This document shows positions 14,588 to 23,049 of a DNA stretch of 24,483 nucleotides, in pieces. The stretch's first letter is position 1. The number at the start of each line of letters is the position of its first letter. The position numbers and the translations under genes are program-made. Source of the DNA: Bacilli bacterium (GTDB lineage: Bacteria > Bacillota_I > Bacilli_A > RF39 > UBA660); the NCBI GenBank assembly GCA_016283075.1, contig JAEEMF010000007.1, forward strand, positions 1-24,483. The letters run 5' to 3'. The notes below the pieces were generated by a model. That model ran no database searches and was not told the origin of the DNA. It saw only the letters and a list, made by a program, of their open reading frames with translations.

Positions 14588-14747
14588 TTTAATCCTCCTG
14601 TATCCTTAGTACAACTTGCATCATACAAATAGTATTTTAGCAAACAAATTAAGAAAATACAATATTTTCCTTATATTATTCATATATATTTCATCATTTT
14701 CAAAGAATTATTTTTCTAAAAAAATATGTAAACTTGATATTTTCGTC

Positions 14748-14776
14748 TTTACAAAGTGGGTGAACTAGGTTAAAAT
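14748..14776 (+). promoter_or_regulatory. Promoter of the mraZ operon
   Basis: TTTACA (14748-14753), a 17-bp spacer and TAAAAT (14771-14776). The first MraZ-type box (14753-14760) overlaps the end of the -35 and the spacer. Confidence 0.7.
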
Positions 14777-14810
14777 TAAGGTACAAGTGGTACAAAGTGG
14801 GGGAAAGTGG
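14753..14810 (+). promoter_or_regulatory. Four MraZ-type AAAGTGG boxes
   Basis: AAAGTGGG occurs at 14753-14760. CAAGTGG (14784-14790), AAAGTGG (14794-14800) and AAAGTGG (14804-14810) follow exactly 10 bp apart, one helical turn. AAAGTG repeats are the known MraZ operator type in Mycoplasma, and TGGG-centred 10-bp repeats in E. coli. The last three lie between the predicted transcription start and the mraZ start codon, the last one touching its ribosome binding site, so MraZ autoregulation is expected. Confidence 0.85.
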
Positions 14811-14818
14811 TGATTATT

Positions 14819-15250
14819 ATGTTCATGGGTGAATATCATCATACCATTGATGAGAAGGGTAGACTGACTATTCCATCCAAGATTAGATTTGATCTTGGGG
14901 AAGAGTTTGTTTTAACTCGTGGTTTAGATAACTGCTTATTTATTTATCCAAAAAAAGAATGGGAAGAAATCATTTCGGAATATAAAAAATTACCAAACAC
15001 TAAAGATGCTCGTAATTTTATGAGATTTTTCTTAAGTGGAGCCACTATTTGTAGTTTTGATAAACAAGGAAGAATTAATATTCCAATACCACTAGCTGCG
15101 TATGCTGACCTTATAAAAGAATGTATTATCATTGGGGTTGATAACAGACTTGAAATTTGGAGCGAAGAAAGATGGAACAACTTTGTATCTGAAAATGAAC
15201 CTAATTACACAGAAATTGCTGAAAAACTATTTTCACCTAAGTTAGATTAA
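14819..15250 (+). CDS. mraZ: MraZ, transcriptional regulator of the division and cell wall cluster
   Basis: This is a 143-residue DNA-binding protein that represses or tunes its own dcw operon. Two swapped-hairpin AbrB-type domains are present: GEYHHTIDEKGRLTIPSKIR near residues 3-23 and CSFDKQGRINIPIPLAAYA in the second half. The sequence FVLTRGLDNCLFIYP is typical of MraZ. The start is ATG 14819 (MFMGEYHH, as in Bacillus) with GGTGAT upstream; in-frame GTG codons at 14807 and 14810 fall inside an MraZ box and the ribosome binding site. The stop overlaps the rsmH start (TAATG). Confidence 0.96.
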   Translation: MFMGEYHHTIDEKGRLTIPSKIRFDLGEEFVLTRGLDNCLFIYPKKEWEEIISEYKKLPNTKDARNFMRFFLSGATICSFDKQGRINIPIPLAAYADLIKECIIIGVDNRLEIWSEERWNNFVSENEPNYTEIAEKLFSPKLD

Positions 15251-16173
15251 TGGAAACACTTCATAAAAGCGTTCTTCTAGAAGAATCTATAAATTATTTA
15301 AATTTAAAAGAAAATAGTGTAATAGTTGACTGTACATTAGGTTATGGCGGACATAGTAGTGAAATCTTAAAAAGAATTAAAAATGGATTTTTATATTCAT
15401 TTGATCAAGATATCGACGCAATAAATTTCAGTAAGAAAAGGTTAAGTGATATAGCATCAAACTTTGAAATAATTCAAAGCAACTTCGTTAATCTTGAGAA
15501 AGAGATTAAAGAAAGAACAGATTATGTTGATGGTGTTTTATATGACCTTGGAGTGTCATCACCACAGCTTGACGAAGATGAAAGAGGTTTTAGTTTTCAT
15601 AAAGACGCTAAGCTTGATATGAGAATGGATAAATCATCTTCTTTTAGCGCGTATGATGTTGTAAATACTTTTTCATTTGAACAGTTAACTGATATTCTAT
15701 ATCGTTACGGAGAAGAAAAGTATGCAAGTAGCATCGTTAAAAACATAATTAAACATAGAACCAATAAACCAATTGAAACCACTTTGGAATTAGCTGAAAT
15801 AATTAAAGAAAGCGTTCCAGAAAAATATAGAAGAGATAAACATCCAGCAAGAAAAACATTTCAAGCAATTAGAATTGAAGTTAATCATGAGTTAGATGTT
15901 TTTGAAAAGAGTTTAAGAGATGCTTTAAATATTATTAAAGTAGGCGGAAGAATATGTGTAATAACATTCCATTCTCTAGAAGATAGAATGTGTAAGCAAA
16001 TCTTTAAAGAAGTAAGTGAAGTAGATCCTCTTCTTAAAAGAATGCCAATCATACCAGAAAATATGATGCCTAGATTTAAAGTGATCGCAAATATAAGTCC
16101 TAGTGACGAAGAATTAAATTTTAATAATCGTTCAAGAAGTGCTAGACTTCGAGTGATAGAAAGGGTAAGATAG
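15250..16173 (+). CDS. rsmH: 16S rRNA (cytosine1402-N4)-methyltransferase
   Basis: This 307-residue SAM-dependent enzyme methylates N4 of C1402 in the ribosomal decoding centre. The SAM-binding motif is VDCTLGYGGHS near residue 25. The family blocks YDLGVSSPQLDEDERGFSF, LDMRMD and CVITFHSLEDR are all intact, as is the C-terminal NNRSRSARLRV. Length is normal. The start codon overlaps the stop of mraZ, so the genes are translationally coupled. The stop is three bases before the ftsL-like gene. Confidence 0.96.
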   Translation: METLHKSVLLEESINYLNLKENSVIVDCTLGYGGHSSEILKRIKNGFLYSFDQDIDAINFSKKRLSDIASNFEIIQSNFVNLEKEIKERTDYVDGVLYDLGVSSPQLDEDERGFSFHKDAKLDMRMDKSSSFSAYDVVNTFSFEQLTDILYRYGEEKYASSIVKNIIKHRTNKPIETTLELAEIIKESVPEKYRRDKHPARKTFQAIRIEVNHELDVFEKSLRDALNIIKVGGRICVITFHSLEDRMCKQIFKEVSEVDPLLKRMPIIPENMMPRFKVIANISPSDEELNFNNRSRSARLRVIERVR

Positions 16174-16176
16174 ATA

Positions 16177-16479
16177 ATGAAAAAGAATACTACTAAAAAA
16201 GTAAATTTTCATATAACAAAAGGCGAAAAACTAATGTTTTTTAGTAGTGTCTTAATAGTTATTATTATTTTATTAGTACAAGTTTTCTGCGGAGCTATGG
16301 CAGGGAATCTATCACTTAATGTAGAAAAATTAAAATATGAGATAGATACTCAAGAAAAAAAGAATGAAAGTTTAGAAATGCAAGTCAGTGAACTTACTTC
16401 ATATGATAAAATAAAAGATGTAGTTAAAGATATGGGACTTGCTTATAATAATTCAAATATAATTGTCATAAGCAAATAA
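16177..16479 (+). CDS. ftsL: FtsL-like septum protein
   Basis: This is a 100-residue bitopic membrane protein: a basic cytoplasmic N-terminus (about 17 residues), one membrane segment (about 19-42), then an extracytoplasmic coiled coil from NVEKLKYEIDTQEKKNESL. The C-terminal part (YDKIKDVVKDMGLAY) carries the short conserved FtsL/DivIC pattern, where an A-x-x-x-G-L/M segment follows the coil. Sequence identity in this family is low, so the call rests on size, topology and the position between rsmH and the division PBP, where ftsL always lies. It acts in the divisome with FtsB/DivIC, activating the PBP. Confidence 0.88.
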   Translation: MKKNTTKKVNFHITKGEKLMFFSSVLIVIIILLVQVFCGAMAGNLSLNVEKLKYEIDTQEKKNESLEMQVSELTSYDKIKDVVKDMGLAYNNSNIIVISK

Positions 16480-16498
16480 ATTGTTGCGAGGTGATACT

Positions 16499-18664
16499 AT
16501 GAAAGATAAAAAGAAAGTAAAAGATACTTGGAATGCTCCTAAGTATTTTTTAACAGTAGTTTTTATCTTTTTTTTAGTGTTTGCAGGGCAACTAACTTAT
16601 ATAACACTAAGTCCTACAATATATGGAATTAATATGGATAAGTTTGCAGAAAGTCGTAATACTTATAGTGCAACACTTTATGCTAAAAGAGGAACTATTT
16701 TTGATTCAAGTAATAATGTACTAGCTCAAAACGTAGCATCATATACCGTTATTGCTTATTTAAATCCAAAAAGAACAATTAATCCTAAAAATCCACAACA
16801 CGTAGTAGATAAAGAAGCAACTGCTAAAGCATTAGCACCAATACTTAATATGACTGAGGAAAGACTTAAAGAATTATTAAGTAAAAGTGTATATCAAGTA
16901 GAATTAGGTCCTGGAGGAAGAGGTATAACAGAACTTACTAAAATGGAAATAGCAAGTTTAAAACTTCCAGGAATAGACTTTGTAGAAACCTATAAAAGAT
17001 ATTATCCAAATGGAAAGTTTGCCTCTTATATAATAGGATATGCCAAACTATATGAAGAAACAAAAGGTAATGTAACAACAGATAAAATAGTCGGAGAACT
17101 AGGACTTGAATCTAAATATAATGATTATCTTACAGGTAAGAATGGATATTTAAAATATCAACAAGATAGATTTGGTTATAAAATACCAGATACCTTAGAA
17201 GAAAGAGAAGACGCAGTAGATGGATATGATATCTATTTAACACTTGACTCTAATATTCAAAGATTTGCAGAAAGTGCAATAGAATCAATGAAGAAAAATA
17301 CTAATCCATCATGGGCTGCTATATCAGTAATGAATGCTAAAACAGGAGATATACTAGCAGCAGCAACTATTCCTTCATTTGATCCAAACATAAGAGATGT
17401 AACAAACTATCAAAGTCCACTTGTTACTACAGCATATGAACCAGGTTCAGTAATGAAAATATATTCATACTTATGTGCAGTAGATTCAAATAAGTATGAT
17501 GGAAACATGACAGTACAATCAGGTAGTATCAAAGTAGGAGACGATGAAGTAAGAGACTGGAACCGTATAGGTTGGGGTACAATTACATTAAACCAAGGAC
17601 TTTTATATTCATCAAACGTTGCTGCATCAACACTAGTTCAAAAAGTAATTACTAAAAATGAATTACAAGACTGTTATGAAAGACTAGGATTTGGAGATTT
17701 AACAGGAGTAGAACTAGCTAGTGAAGTAGCAGGTAAAATAACATTTAATTATCCGATTGAAGTTGCAACAGCTTCCTTTGGTCAAGGTATTACAACAACA
17801 GTAGTACAACAACTTAAAGCTGTAAGTGTTTTAGCAAATGATGGTAAAACAGTATCACCACATATTGTTAAAAAAATATTAGATAAAAATACAAATAAAA
17901 TAGTATATGAAAGTTCTGTTGAAAAATCAGAAAAGATATTTAAAACTTCAACAGTAAACTATGTTAAAGATTTATTATATCAATCTATAAATGGTGACGA
18001 TTATAACGCAACCGGAAGAATTTACCGTATGGATGGATATAAACTTTTAGGTAAAACTGGAACTGCTCAAATACCTTCTCCAAAGAAAGGATATTTAACA
18101 GGAGACCTTGATTACTTAAGATCATTTATTGGTATGTATCCAGCTAATGATCCAGAAATTATTATTTATGTAACAGTTAAACAAGCAACAAGTGCTTATG
18201 CATCTAGAGATGCTGTTAAAGAAATGGTAACAAATATAACTAAGTACTTAAATCTATTTGATGATGGAACTATATCTTCAAATATCGATATGATTACACT
18301 TAAATCATATGCTAATAGTACATTTGATAAAGCTAAAGATGAATTATCATCACATAAGATAAACGTAGTTAAAATAGGAGATGGAGATACTGTAATTAGT
18401 CAGTATCCTCTTAAAGGTTCAGTAGTACTATCTAATGAAAAAGTCTTCTTAATAACTAATAGTAAGTCTTATAAAATGCCTAATTTAAAAGGATATTCCT
18501 TAAAAGATGCTAAGCAGTTATTAACTATTTTAGGATTAAAAATAAAGACAAGTGGAACTGGTTATGTAACAGAGCAAAGTATCTCTGAAGGCACTGAAAT
18601 TAATAAAGGTGATGAGATAACAATTACACTTTCCGATAAGTTTGATTTTAGTAAAATAGGGTAG
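16499..18664 (+). CDS. Division-type class B penicillin-binding protein with PASTA domains
   Basis: This 721-residue septal peptidoglycan transpeptidase is of the FtsI/PBP2B/SpoVD type. After a membrane anchor (about 15-37) come the dimerisation domain with RGTIFDSSNNVLAQN and the transpeptidase domain. The catalytic motifs are S-V-M-K with Ser317 and Lys320, SSN at 371-373 and KTGT at 519-522. Two PASTA repeats follow (about 590-720, with MPNLKGYSLKDAKQLL in the second), which in relatives help localise the protein to division sites. The start is at ATG 16499 with GAGGTGA; the TTG at 16481 lacks a ribosome binding site. It is the last gene of the short dcw operon and the target of beta-lactams. 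Confidence 0.94.
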   Translation: MKDKKKVKDTWNAPKYFLTVVFIFFLVFAGQLTYITLSPTIYGINMDKFAESRNTYSATLYAKRGTIFDSSNNVLAQNVASYTVIAYLNPKRTINPKNPQHVVDKEATAKALAPILNMTEERLKELLSKSVYQVELGPGGRGITELTKMEIASLKLPGIDFVETYKRYYPNGKFASYIIGYAKLYEETKGNVTTDKIVGELGLESKYNDYLTGKNGYLKYQQDRFGYKIPDTLEEREDAVDGYDIYLTLDSNIQRFAESAIESMKKNTNPSWAAISVMNAKTGDILAAATIPSFDPNIRDVTNYQSPLVTTAYEPGSVMKIYSYLCAVDSNKYDGNMTVQSGSIKVGDDEVRDWNRIGWGTITLNQGLLYSSNVAASTLVQKVITKNELQDCYERLGFGDLTGVELASEVAGKITFNYPIEVATASFGQGITTTVVQQLKAVSVLANDGKTVSPHIVKKILDKNTNKIVYESSVEKSEKIFKTSTVNYVKDLLYQSINGDDYNATGRIYRMDGYKLLGKTGTAQIPSPKKGYLTGDLDYLRSFIGMYPANDPEIIIYVTVKQATSAYASRDAVKEMVTNITKYLNLFDDGTISSNIDMITLKSYANSTFDKAKDELSSHKINVVKIGDGDTVISQYPLKGSVVLSNEKVFLITNSKSYKMPNLKGYSLKDAKQLLTILGLKIKTSGTGYVTEQSISEGTEINKGDEITITLSDKFDFSKIG

Positions 18665-18686
18665 AATTTTTAATTCTACTCTTTTT
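18659..18686 (+). terminator. Terminator of the dcw operon
   Basis: An 11-bp stem (18659-18668 region with 18672-18681, one G-U pair) with a TTT loop is followed by TTTTT. The upstream arm overlaps the PBP stop codon. It closes the operon before any mraY or mur gene. Confidence 0.87.
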
Positions 18687-18720
18687 ATTTGGCGTTATAT
18701 ATTATTTATGGTGTAAAAAG

Positions 18721-18748
18721 TTGACAAATATAATATTTTTAGTAGAAT
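18721..18748 (+). promoter_or_regulatory. Promoter of the surface-protein operon
   Basis: A perfect TTGACA (18721-18726) is followed at 16 bp by TAGAAT (18743-18748). A 60-nt leader precedes the start codon at 18810. Confidence 0.65.
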
Positions 18749-18809
18749 ATATAGTGTATTCCGAACGATTGTGCGATAAGTGAGAACTAGAATGGTGGTG
18801 AATATAGAA

Positions 18810-19340
18810 ATGGCTGAAAAAAAGAAAAAAATTGAAGCGGGTAAAGTAACAGGGGGTAAAAAAGCATCTGTTAAAAAAGCTTCACCAAAAAAAGAAGTAG
18901 CAACTAATGTTAAAGCAGAAGAAAAAAGTGCAAAATCAGTATCTAAGAAAGCACCTAAAAAAGAGGTAAAAGTTAAGGAAGTTAAAGAAACTAAAAAAAC
19001 TGATGTAATGGCTAGCTTAGATGATAAAGAAGTTGTTGTAACTAAAGAAGAAAACAAAAAAGCATTAAAAGAAATCTTATTAAAGGTTTGGGATATTGCT
19101 TTCTGGGTTTTATTCATAGCAATCGCATTAACATGGGTTACAGATTACTTCAGAGTTAGAGCTGATAAAGATCCACAATTCTGTTTAGCCAAAAAGACTA
19201 AACAATTTGAAGATGGTACAGTAGAAACTTGTACAGGAGTTGGTTATAAGATTTATTCTTATAATCGTGAATCTTTAGATACTGGTGTTGAATTTGTTCC
19301 TTTCTTTGTAAAAATGAAAGAACCAAAAACTAGTAAATAA
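18810..19340 (+). CDS. Lys/Ala-rich single-pass membrane protein of unknown function
   Basis: This is a 176-residue protein in three parts. Residues 1-90 are Lys-, Ala- and Val-rich, low complexity and likely disordered in the cytoplasm, with repeated KKA and KKE elements. A membrane segment (about 96-118) follows, with WDIAFWVLFIAIALTWV. The outer domain (about 55 residues) has two Cys: FCLAKKTKQFEDGTVETC, which may pair. The pattern DPQFCL...DGT...CTGxGYKxYxYNR looks conserved in related uncultured Firmicutes but I know of no assigned function. The start is ATG 18810 after GGTGGTGA; the in-frame GTG at 18780 has no good site. The 22-bp gap to the large surface protein suggests an operon. 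Confidence 0.82.
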   Translation: MAEKKKKIEAGKVTGGKKASVKKASPKKEVATNVKAEEKSAKSVSKKAPKKEVKVKEVKETKKTDVMASLDDKEVVVTKEENKKALKEILLKVWDIAFWVLFIAIALTWVTDYFRVRADKDPQFCLAKKTKQFEDGTVETCTGVGYKIYSYNRESLDTGVEFVPFFVKMKEPKTSK

Positions 19341-19362
19341 ATAAAATTAGGGGAGAAAAAAT

Positions 19363-22300
19363 ATGAGAGATAAGAAAAAAGTATTAGCTATATTATTATT
19401 CTTAATTATGGGTTTCTTCATGTTTACATTTGCCAATCCAAATGATAACATCTCTTCTTTAACTAAACCAGTTGATGAAAAGAAAGAAGAAAAGAAAGAA
19501 GATAATAATAAACAAGACAATCAAGAACAAACTCCAGTTGTTGTTGATGTTGATAATGCTCCAGTTATAACTGTTGAACCTAAAGAAGTTAGTATTGCTT
19601 TCGGTGCTAACTACGATACATTAACAGGTGTAACTGTTAGAGATGACAAAGATAATTTAACTGCTGCTGCTAGTATTGTTGATACTACAACTTTAGAAGT
19701 TGGAGAATATACAATTGTTTATACAGCAACAGATAGAGCAGGTAATACTGCTACAAATACAAGAAAGCTTGTTGTATTTGAAGACTTAAATAATAATAAT
19801 ATTCCAGATGAAGAAGAAGATCACTATACAGTTAGTTTCGAAGCAACTGGTAGAGGAAGCCTAGTTGGTGACACTACTTATGCTAACATTTTAACTGGAT
19901 TAACTTTTGAACAAGCTGGAATTATAGTACCAACTGCTGTAGCAGACGAGTACTATGAAGTAAATGTTTGGAGTCCTGTTACTCCAGAAGATAGTACAGA
20001 AGTAGTAGAAGATATTACTTATGTAGTTTCATTCCGTCCAATTAATGACGTAAATGAAAATGATATTGCTGATGAAGAAGAAACTTACACAGTTACATTC
20101 GTTGACTATAACGACACAATCTTAAGTGTTCAACCAGTTTTAGTTAATAATGCTGCTGTAGCACCAGCAAATCCATCTAGACCAAAAGAAAAAAATATTC
20201 ACTATGAATTCAAAGGTTGGGATAAAGATTTCTCTAATATTACAGAAGATACTGTTGTAAAAGCTGTATATTATATTAAATCTATTAGATCAAATATCTA
20301 TGAATATCATTACAATAATCCAACAGTAATCGCTACTGGTATTAAAGATAAAACTAAAGGTGCATATACTAAACTTGGTAGTGTAAAAATTAAAGTTAAT
20401 GATTTAACTAGAAGTGTTACTGAAAAGAATGTTAGCACAATCGTTGTTCTTACTAACGATGAAGTATCTAAATATATTTCAGGAGAAATGTACTCTGAAG
20501 AAGGATATACATTCAACTGGTATGTATTAAAATACGAATCTGGTGATGGATGGCATATTGATGGTGTAAGAACTGCTAACGAATATAGTTTAAAAGTTAC
20601 ATTCAATTATTCAAATGGAACTCAAGCATTTGAACCAGTTGAAAGAACTGTTAAATATAATGAAAATTACTCTGTAGAAGTACCAGTAGTTGAATACTAC
20701 ACTGCAAACGTAACTGAAATTGCTGGTAAAGTTAAAGGTAATATTGAAGTTAACGTAGTTTATACTCCAAATAATGATGAAAATGATAATGGTATTGCTG
20801 ATGAACTTGAAACTTACACTGTAACATTCGTTGATTACAATGATAAAGTATTAAGTACTGGATCAGTATTATATGGAACTGCTGCAGTAGCTCCAGTAGA
20901 TCCAAAGAGACCAACTTCAAAAGGTATTTCATATACATTTGCTGGTTGGGATAAAGATTTCTCTTATATTACAGGTAATACAACTGTAAAAGCTACATAT
21001 ACAATAAGTGAAATTACTACAATGGTATTTGAATATCATTATAATGATGAAAAAACATTAACAACTGGTGTTGTTGATAAAACTGATGGTGCATATACTA
21101 GACTTGGTAGTGCTAAATTAGTATTAAATAATGACATCGTTAAAGTAACAAATAAAGGTGTTTCAAAAATTGTTGTACTTACAAATGATGAAGTTATGAA
21201 ATACGTAGATGGCCCTATGTATACTGAAGAAGGATATACATTTGACTGGTATGTATTAAAATTCGAAAAAGGTGATGGATGGCATATTGATGGTGTAAGA
21301 ACTGCTAATGAATATTCATTAAATGTTACATTTAAATATTCAAATGGAACACAAGCATTCGATACTGTTTCAAGAACTGTTAAATATGGTGAAGATTACA
21401 GTGTTGAAGTTCCAGAAGTAGATTATTACACTGCAAACGTTACTGAAATTTCTGGTAAAGTAACTGGAAACATTTCTGTAAATGTTATCTATACTCCAAA
21501 TAATGACTTAAACAATAATAAAATTGCTGATGAACTTGAAGAACATTATTCATTAACATTTATTGTTGAAGGTCCAGGAAAAATTAATAACATAAATAAT
21601 TTATTAAAGAGATTTAACTCTGATTTCCAATATGAAATAGTGTCAGATCAAAAATTTGTTATTTCTAATATTCTAAAAGGTTTAACATATTATAAATTTG
21701 CACTTGCATATAAAGCACCAGAAGCTAGAAACTCATCACTTCTTCCTCCAACAAGCGGAGAAATTAATGCTATAACAACTGATGCATGGCATGAAGCTGA
21801 TGGATCACATTTCAATAATTTAGCTACAGTAACTGGTGATAAAACTTACTATATGACATATTATTGGGATGAAAATCAAAATAATATTCCTGATGAACAA
21901 GAAGAATTTGCTGTTAAATTCTTAGATGAAGATGGTAATGTATTAAAAACTGATACAGTTAAATATGGTGAAGATGCTACTGCACCAGAATACACTAAAG
22001 AATCTAGTGCACAATATGATTACACAATCACATGGGATAAAGCATTCACTAATGTAAAAGGAAGCTTAGAAGTTAACGCTGTTGTAACTCCAATTGTTCG
22101 TTCTTATGATGTAACATTTGTTGATTACGATGGAACTATTATTTCTACTGTTTCAGTAGAATATGGTAAAGATGCAGAACTTCCTGAAGATCCAACAAGA
22201 GAAAATTATAATTTTGATGGATGGAGCGGAAACTACACTAATATCCAAAAAGCTGAAACTGTAACTGCTACTTACTCTGCTGAAATCGTTGGATTCACAG

Positions 22301-23016
22301 TAGAAGAAGTTGCAAATGCTAACTGGAAATTTACTAAAGGTAAAGAATACGATGTTAAAAAAATGTTAGTTGTAACTAAAGTATATGCTGACGAAACAAC
22401 TGAAGTTGCTGGAGATTCTGAATACACAACTGACTTCTCAACTAAAGAAGTTGGAACTTACACTTTAAACGTTAAATTTGGTTCTTTCCCAGTAAATAAA
22501 ACAATTAAATATAGTGTTGAAGAAGAAGTTAAATTCCAAACTAAATTCGAAGTTATCTATACAGGAAGTAAAGATGTAGATTATACTAATTCAGATTCTT
22601 GTACTAAAAACTGCGATAAAGGTGGAAACGTAACAAAAGTTCATCATGATGAACTTGGTGTTGAAATTATTGAACACTATGAAGAATTAATTTCAGTAAA
22701 TAAAGTAAATGCTGTATATAAAAGTGGAAGCGCAGAAGGATTATTAAAAACTAATGGTCATATCCGTTATTCATATAAAAAATGTACAGCATGGTCTCCA
22801 TTTGGATGGTGCTTATTCGGTAGCTGGGAATACTATGATCCAGTATACTATGCAATAAACAATACTGCTGATATAAGATTCAATAATAGTAACTCATTAC
22901 TAGATTATGTTGATGTATATTACACTAACAAAGAAACTAGAAAGAGTTATGTAATTAGATTTGAATATGATGATACAACTAAGAAATTTACTGCTAAATC
23001 TGAAAAACAATATTAA
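19363..23016 (+). CDS. Large secreted surface protein with Ig-like, InlB-type and EF-hand-like repeats
   Basis: This is a 1217-residue protein. Order: signal peptide or anchor (1-28), acidic Lys/Glu linker (about 33-60), a DUF5011-type Ig-like domain (66-140), then repeated blocks. InlB B-repeat/Flg_new type domains (TVTFVDYND...YxFxGWDKDFS) occur at about 241-300 and 484-543, with further members near 849-912 and 913-975. An Ig-like domain (about 978-1060) and a C-terminal domain with four Cys (1080, 1084, 1141, 1150) follow. Units 228-470 and 471-713 are near-identical duplicates of exactly 243 residues. Five 12-residue loops with the EF-hand pattern D-x-N-x-N-x-I-x-D-x-x-E sit between blocks. 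There is no LPxTG signal or C-terminal anchor, so it may stay attached by its N-terminus or be secreted. Such proteins often act in adhesion (inference). Confidence 0.9.
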   Translation: MRDKKKVLAILLFLIMGFFMFTFANPNDNISSLTKPVDEKKEEKKEDNNKQDNQEQTPVVVDVDNAPVITVEPKEVSIAFGANYDTLTGVTVRDDKDNLTAAASIVDTTTLEVGEYTIVYTATDRAGNTATNTRKLVVFEDLNNNNIPDEEEDHYTVSFEATGRGSLVGDTTYANILTGLTFEQAGIIVPTAVADEYYEVNVWSPVTPEDSTEVVEDITYVVSFRPINDVNENDIADEEETYTVTFVDYNDTILSVQPVLVNNAAVAPANPSRPKEKNIHYEFKGWDKDFSNITEDTVVKAVYYIKSIRSNIYEYHYNNPTVIATGIKDKTKGAYTKLGSVKIKVNDLTRSVTEKNVSTIVVLTNDEVSKYISGEMYSEEGYTFNWYVLKYESGDGWHIDGVRTANEYSLKVTFNYSNGTQAFEPVERTVKYNENYSVEVPVVEYYTANVTEIAGKVKGNIEVNVVYTPNNDENDNGIADELETYTVTFVDYNDKVLSTGSVLYGTAAVAPVDPKRPTSKGISYTFAGWDKDFSYITGNTTVKATYTISEITTMVFEYHYNDEKTLTTGVVDKTDGAYTRLGSAKLVLNNDIVKVTNKGVSKIVVLTNDEVMKYVDGPMYTEEGYTFDWYVLKFEKGDGWHIDGVRTANEYSLNVTFKYSNGTQAFDTVSRTVKYGEDYSVEVPEVDYYTANVTEISGKVTGNISVNVIYTPNNDLNNNKIADELEEHYSLTFIVEGPGKINNINNLLKRFNSDFQYEIVSDQKFVISNILKGLTYYKFALAYKAPEARNSSLLPPTSGEINAITTDAWHEADGSHFNNLATVTGDKTYYMTYYWDENQNNIPDEQEEFAVKFLDEDGNVLKTDTVKYGEDATAPEYTKESSAQYDYTITWDKAFTNVKGSLEVNAVVTPIVRSYDVTFVDYDGTIISTVSVEYGKDAELPEDPTRENYNFDGWSGNYTNIQKAETVTATYSAEIVGFTVEEVANANWKFTKGKEYDVKKMLVVTKVYADETTEVAGDSEYTTDFSTKEVGTYTLNVKFGSFPVNKTIKYSVEEEVKFQTKFEVIYTGSKDVDYTNSDSCTKNCDKGGNVTKVHHDELGVEIIEHYEELISVNKVNAVYKSGSAEGLLKTNGHIRYSYKKCTAWSPFGWCLFGSWEYYDPVYYAINNTADIRFNNSNSLLDYVDVYYTNKETRKSYVIRFEYDDTTKKFTAKSEKQY
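20044..21501 (+). repeat. Two tandem 729-bp in-frame repeats inside the surface protein
   Basis: Unit A (20044-20772) and unit B (20773-21501) have the same length and align with no net gap. Each encodes a calcium-type loop, an InlB-type domain and a roughly 180-residue unnamed domain with the block GDGWHIDGVRTANEYSL. Some stretches are nearly identical in DNA, for example around 20541 and 21270. A third loop begins at 21502 but is followed by a different domain. Confidence 0.9.
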
Positions 23017-23017
23017 T

Positions 23018-23049
23018 AAAAAAAGATAGTTCAAAACTATCTTTTTTTT
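23018..23049 (+). terminator. Terminator of the surface-protein operon
   Basis: A 14-bp stem (23018-23031 with 23035-23048), closed by a CAA loop, ends in a run of eight T residues. It starts two bases after the stop codon. Confidence 0.9.

Noticed and set aside
14944..15180. 78-codon minus-strand ORF inside mraZ
   Set aside because: It is antisense to a certain gene, with no start signal or family likeness.
18695..19117. 140-codon minus-strand ORF opposite the Lys/Ala-rich gene
   Set aside because: Its Phe/Ser/Leu-rich translation is the mirror of Lys/Ala/Glu-rich codons; no ribosome binding site.
20310..20938. Two minus-strand ORFs (20310-20606 and 20750-20938) inside the surface protein
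   Set aside because: They are shadows of the repeat-coding strand and lack start signals.
22900..23016. Possible LPxTG sorting signal at the end of the surface protein
   Set aside because: The C-terminus ends in a charged stretch (TAKSEKQY) with no LPxTG, hydrophobic segment or basic tail.
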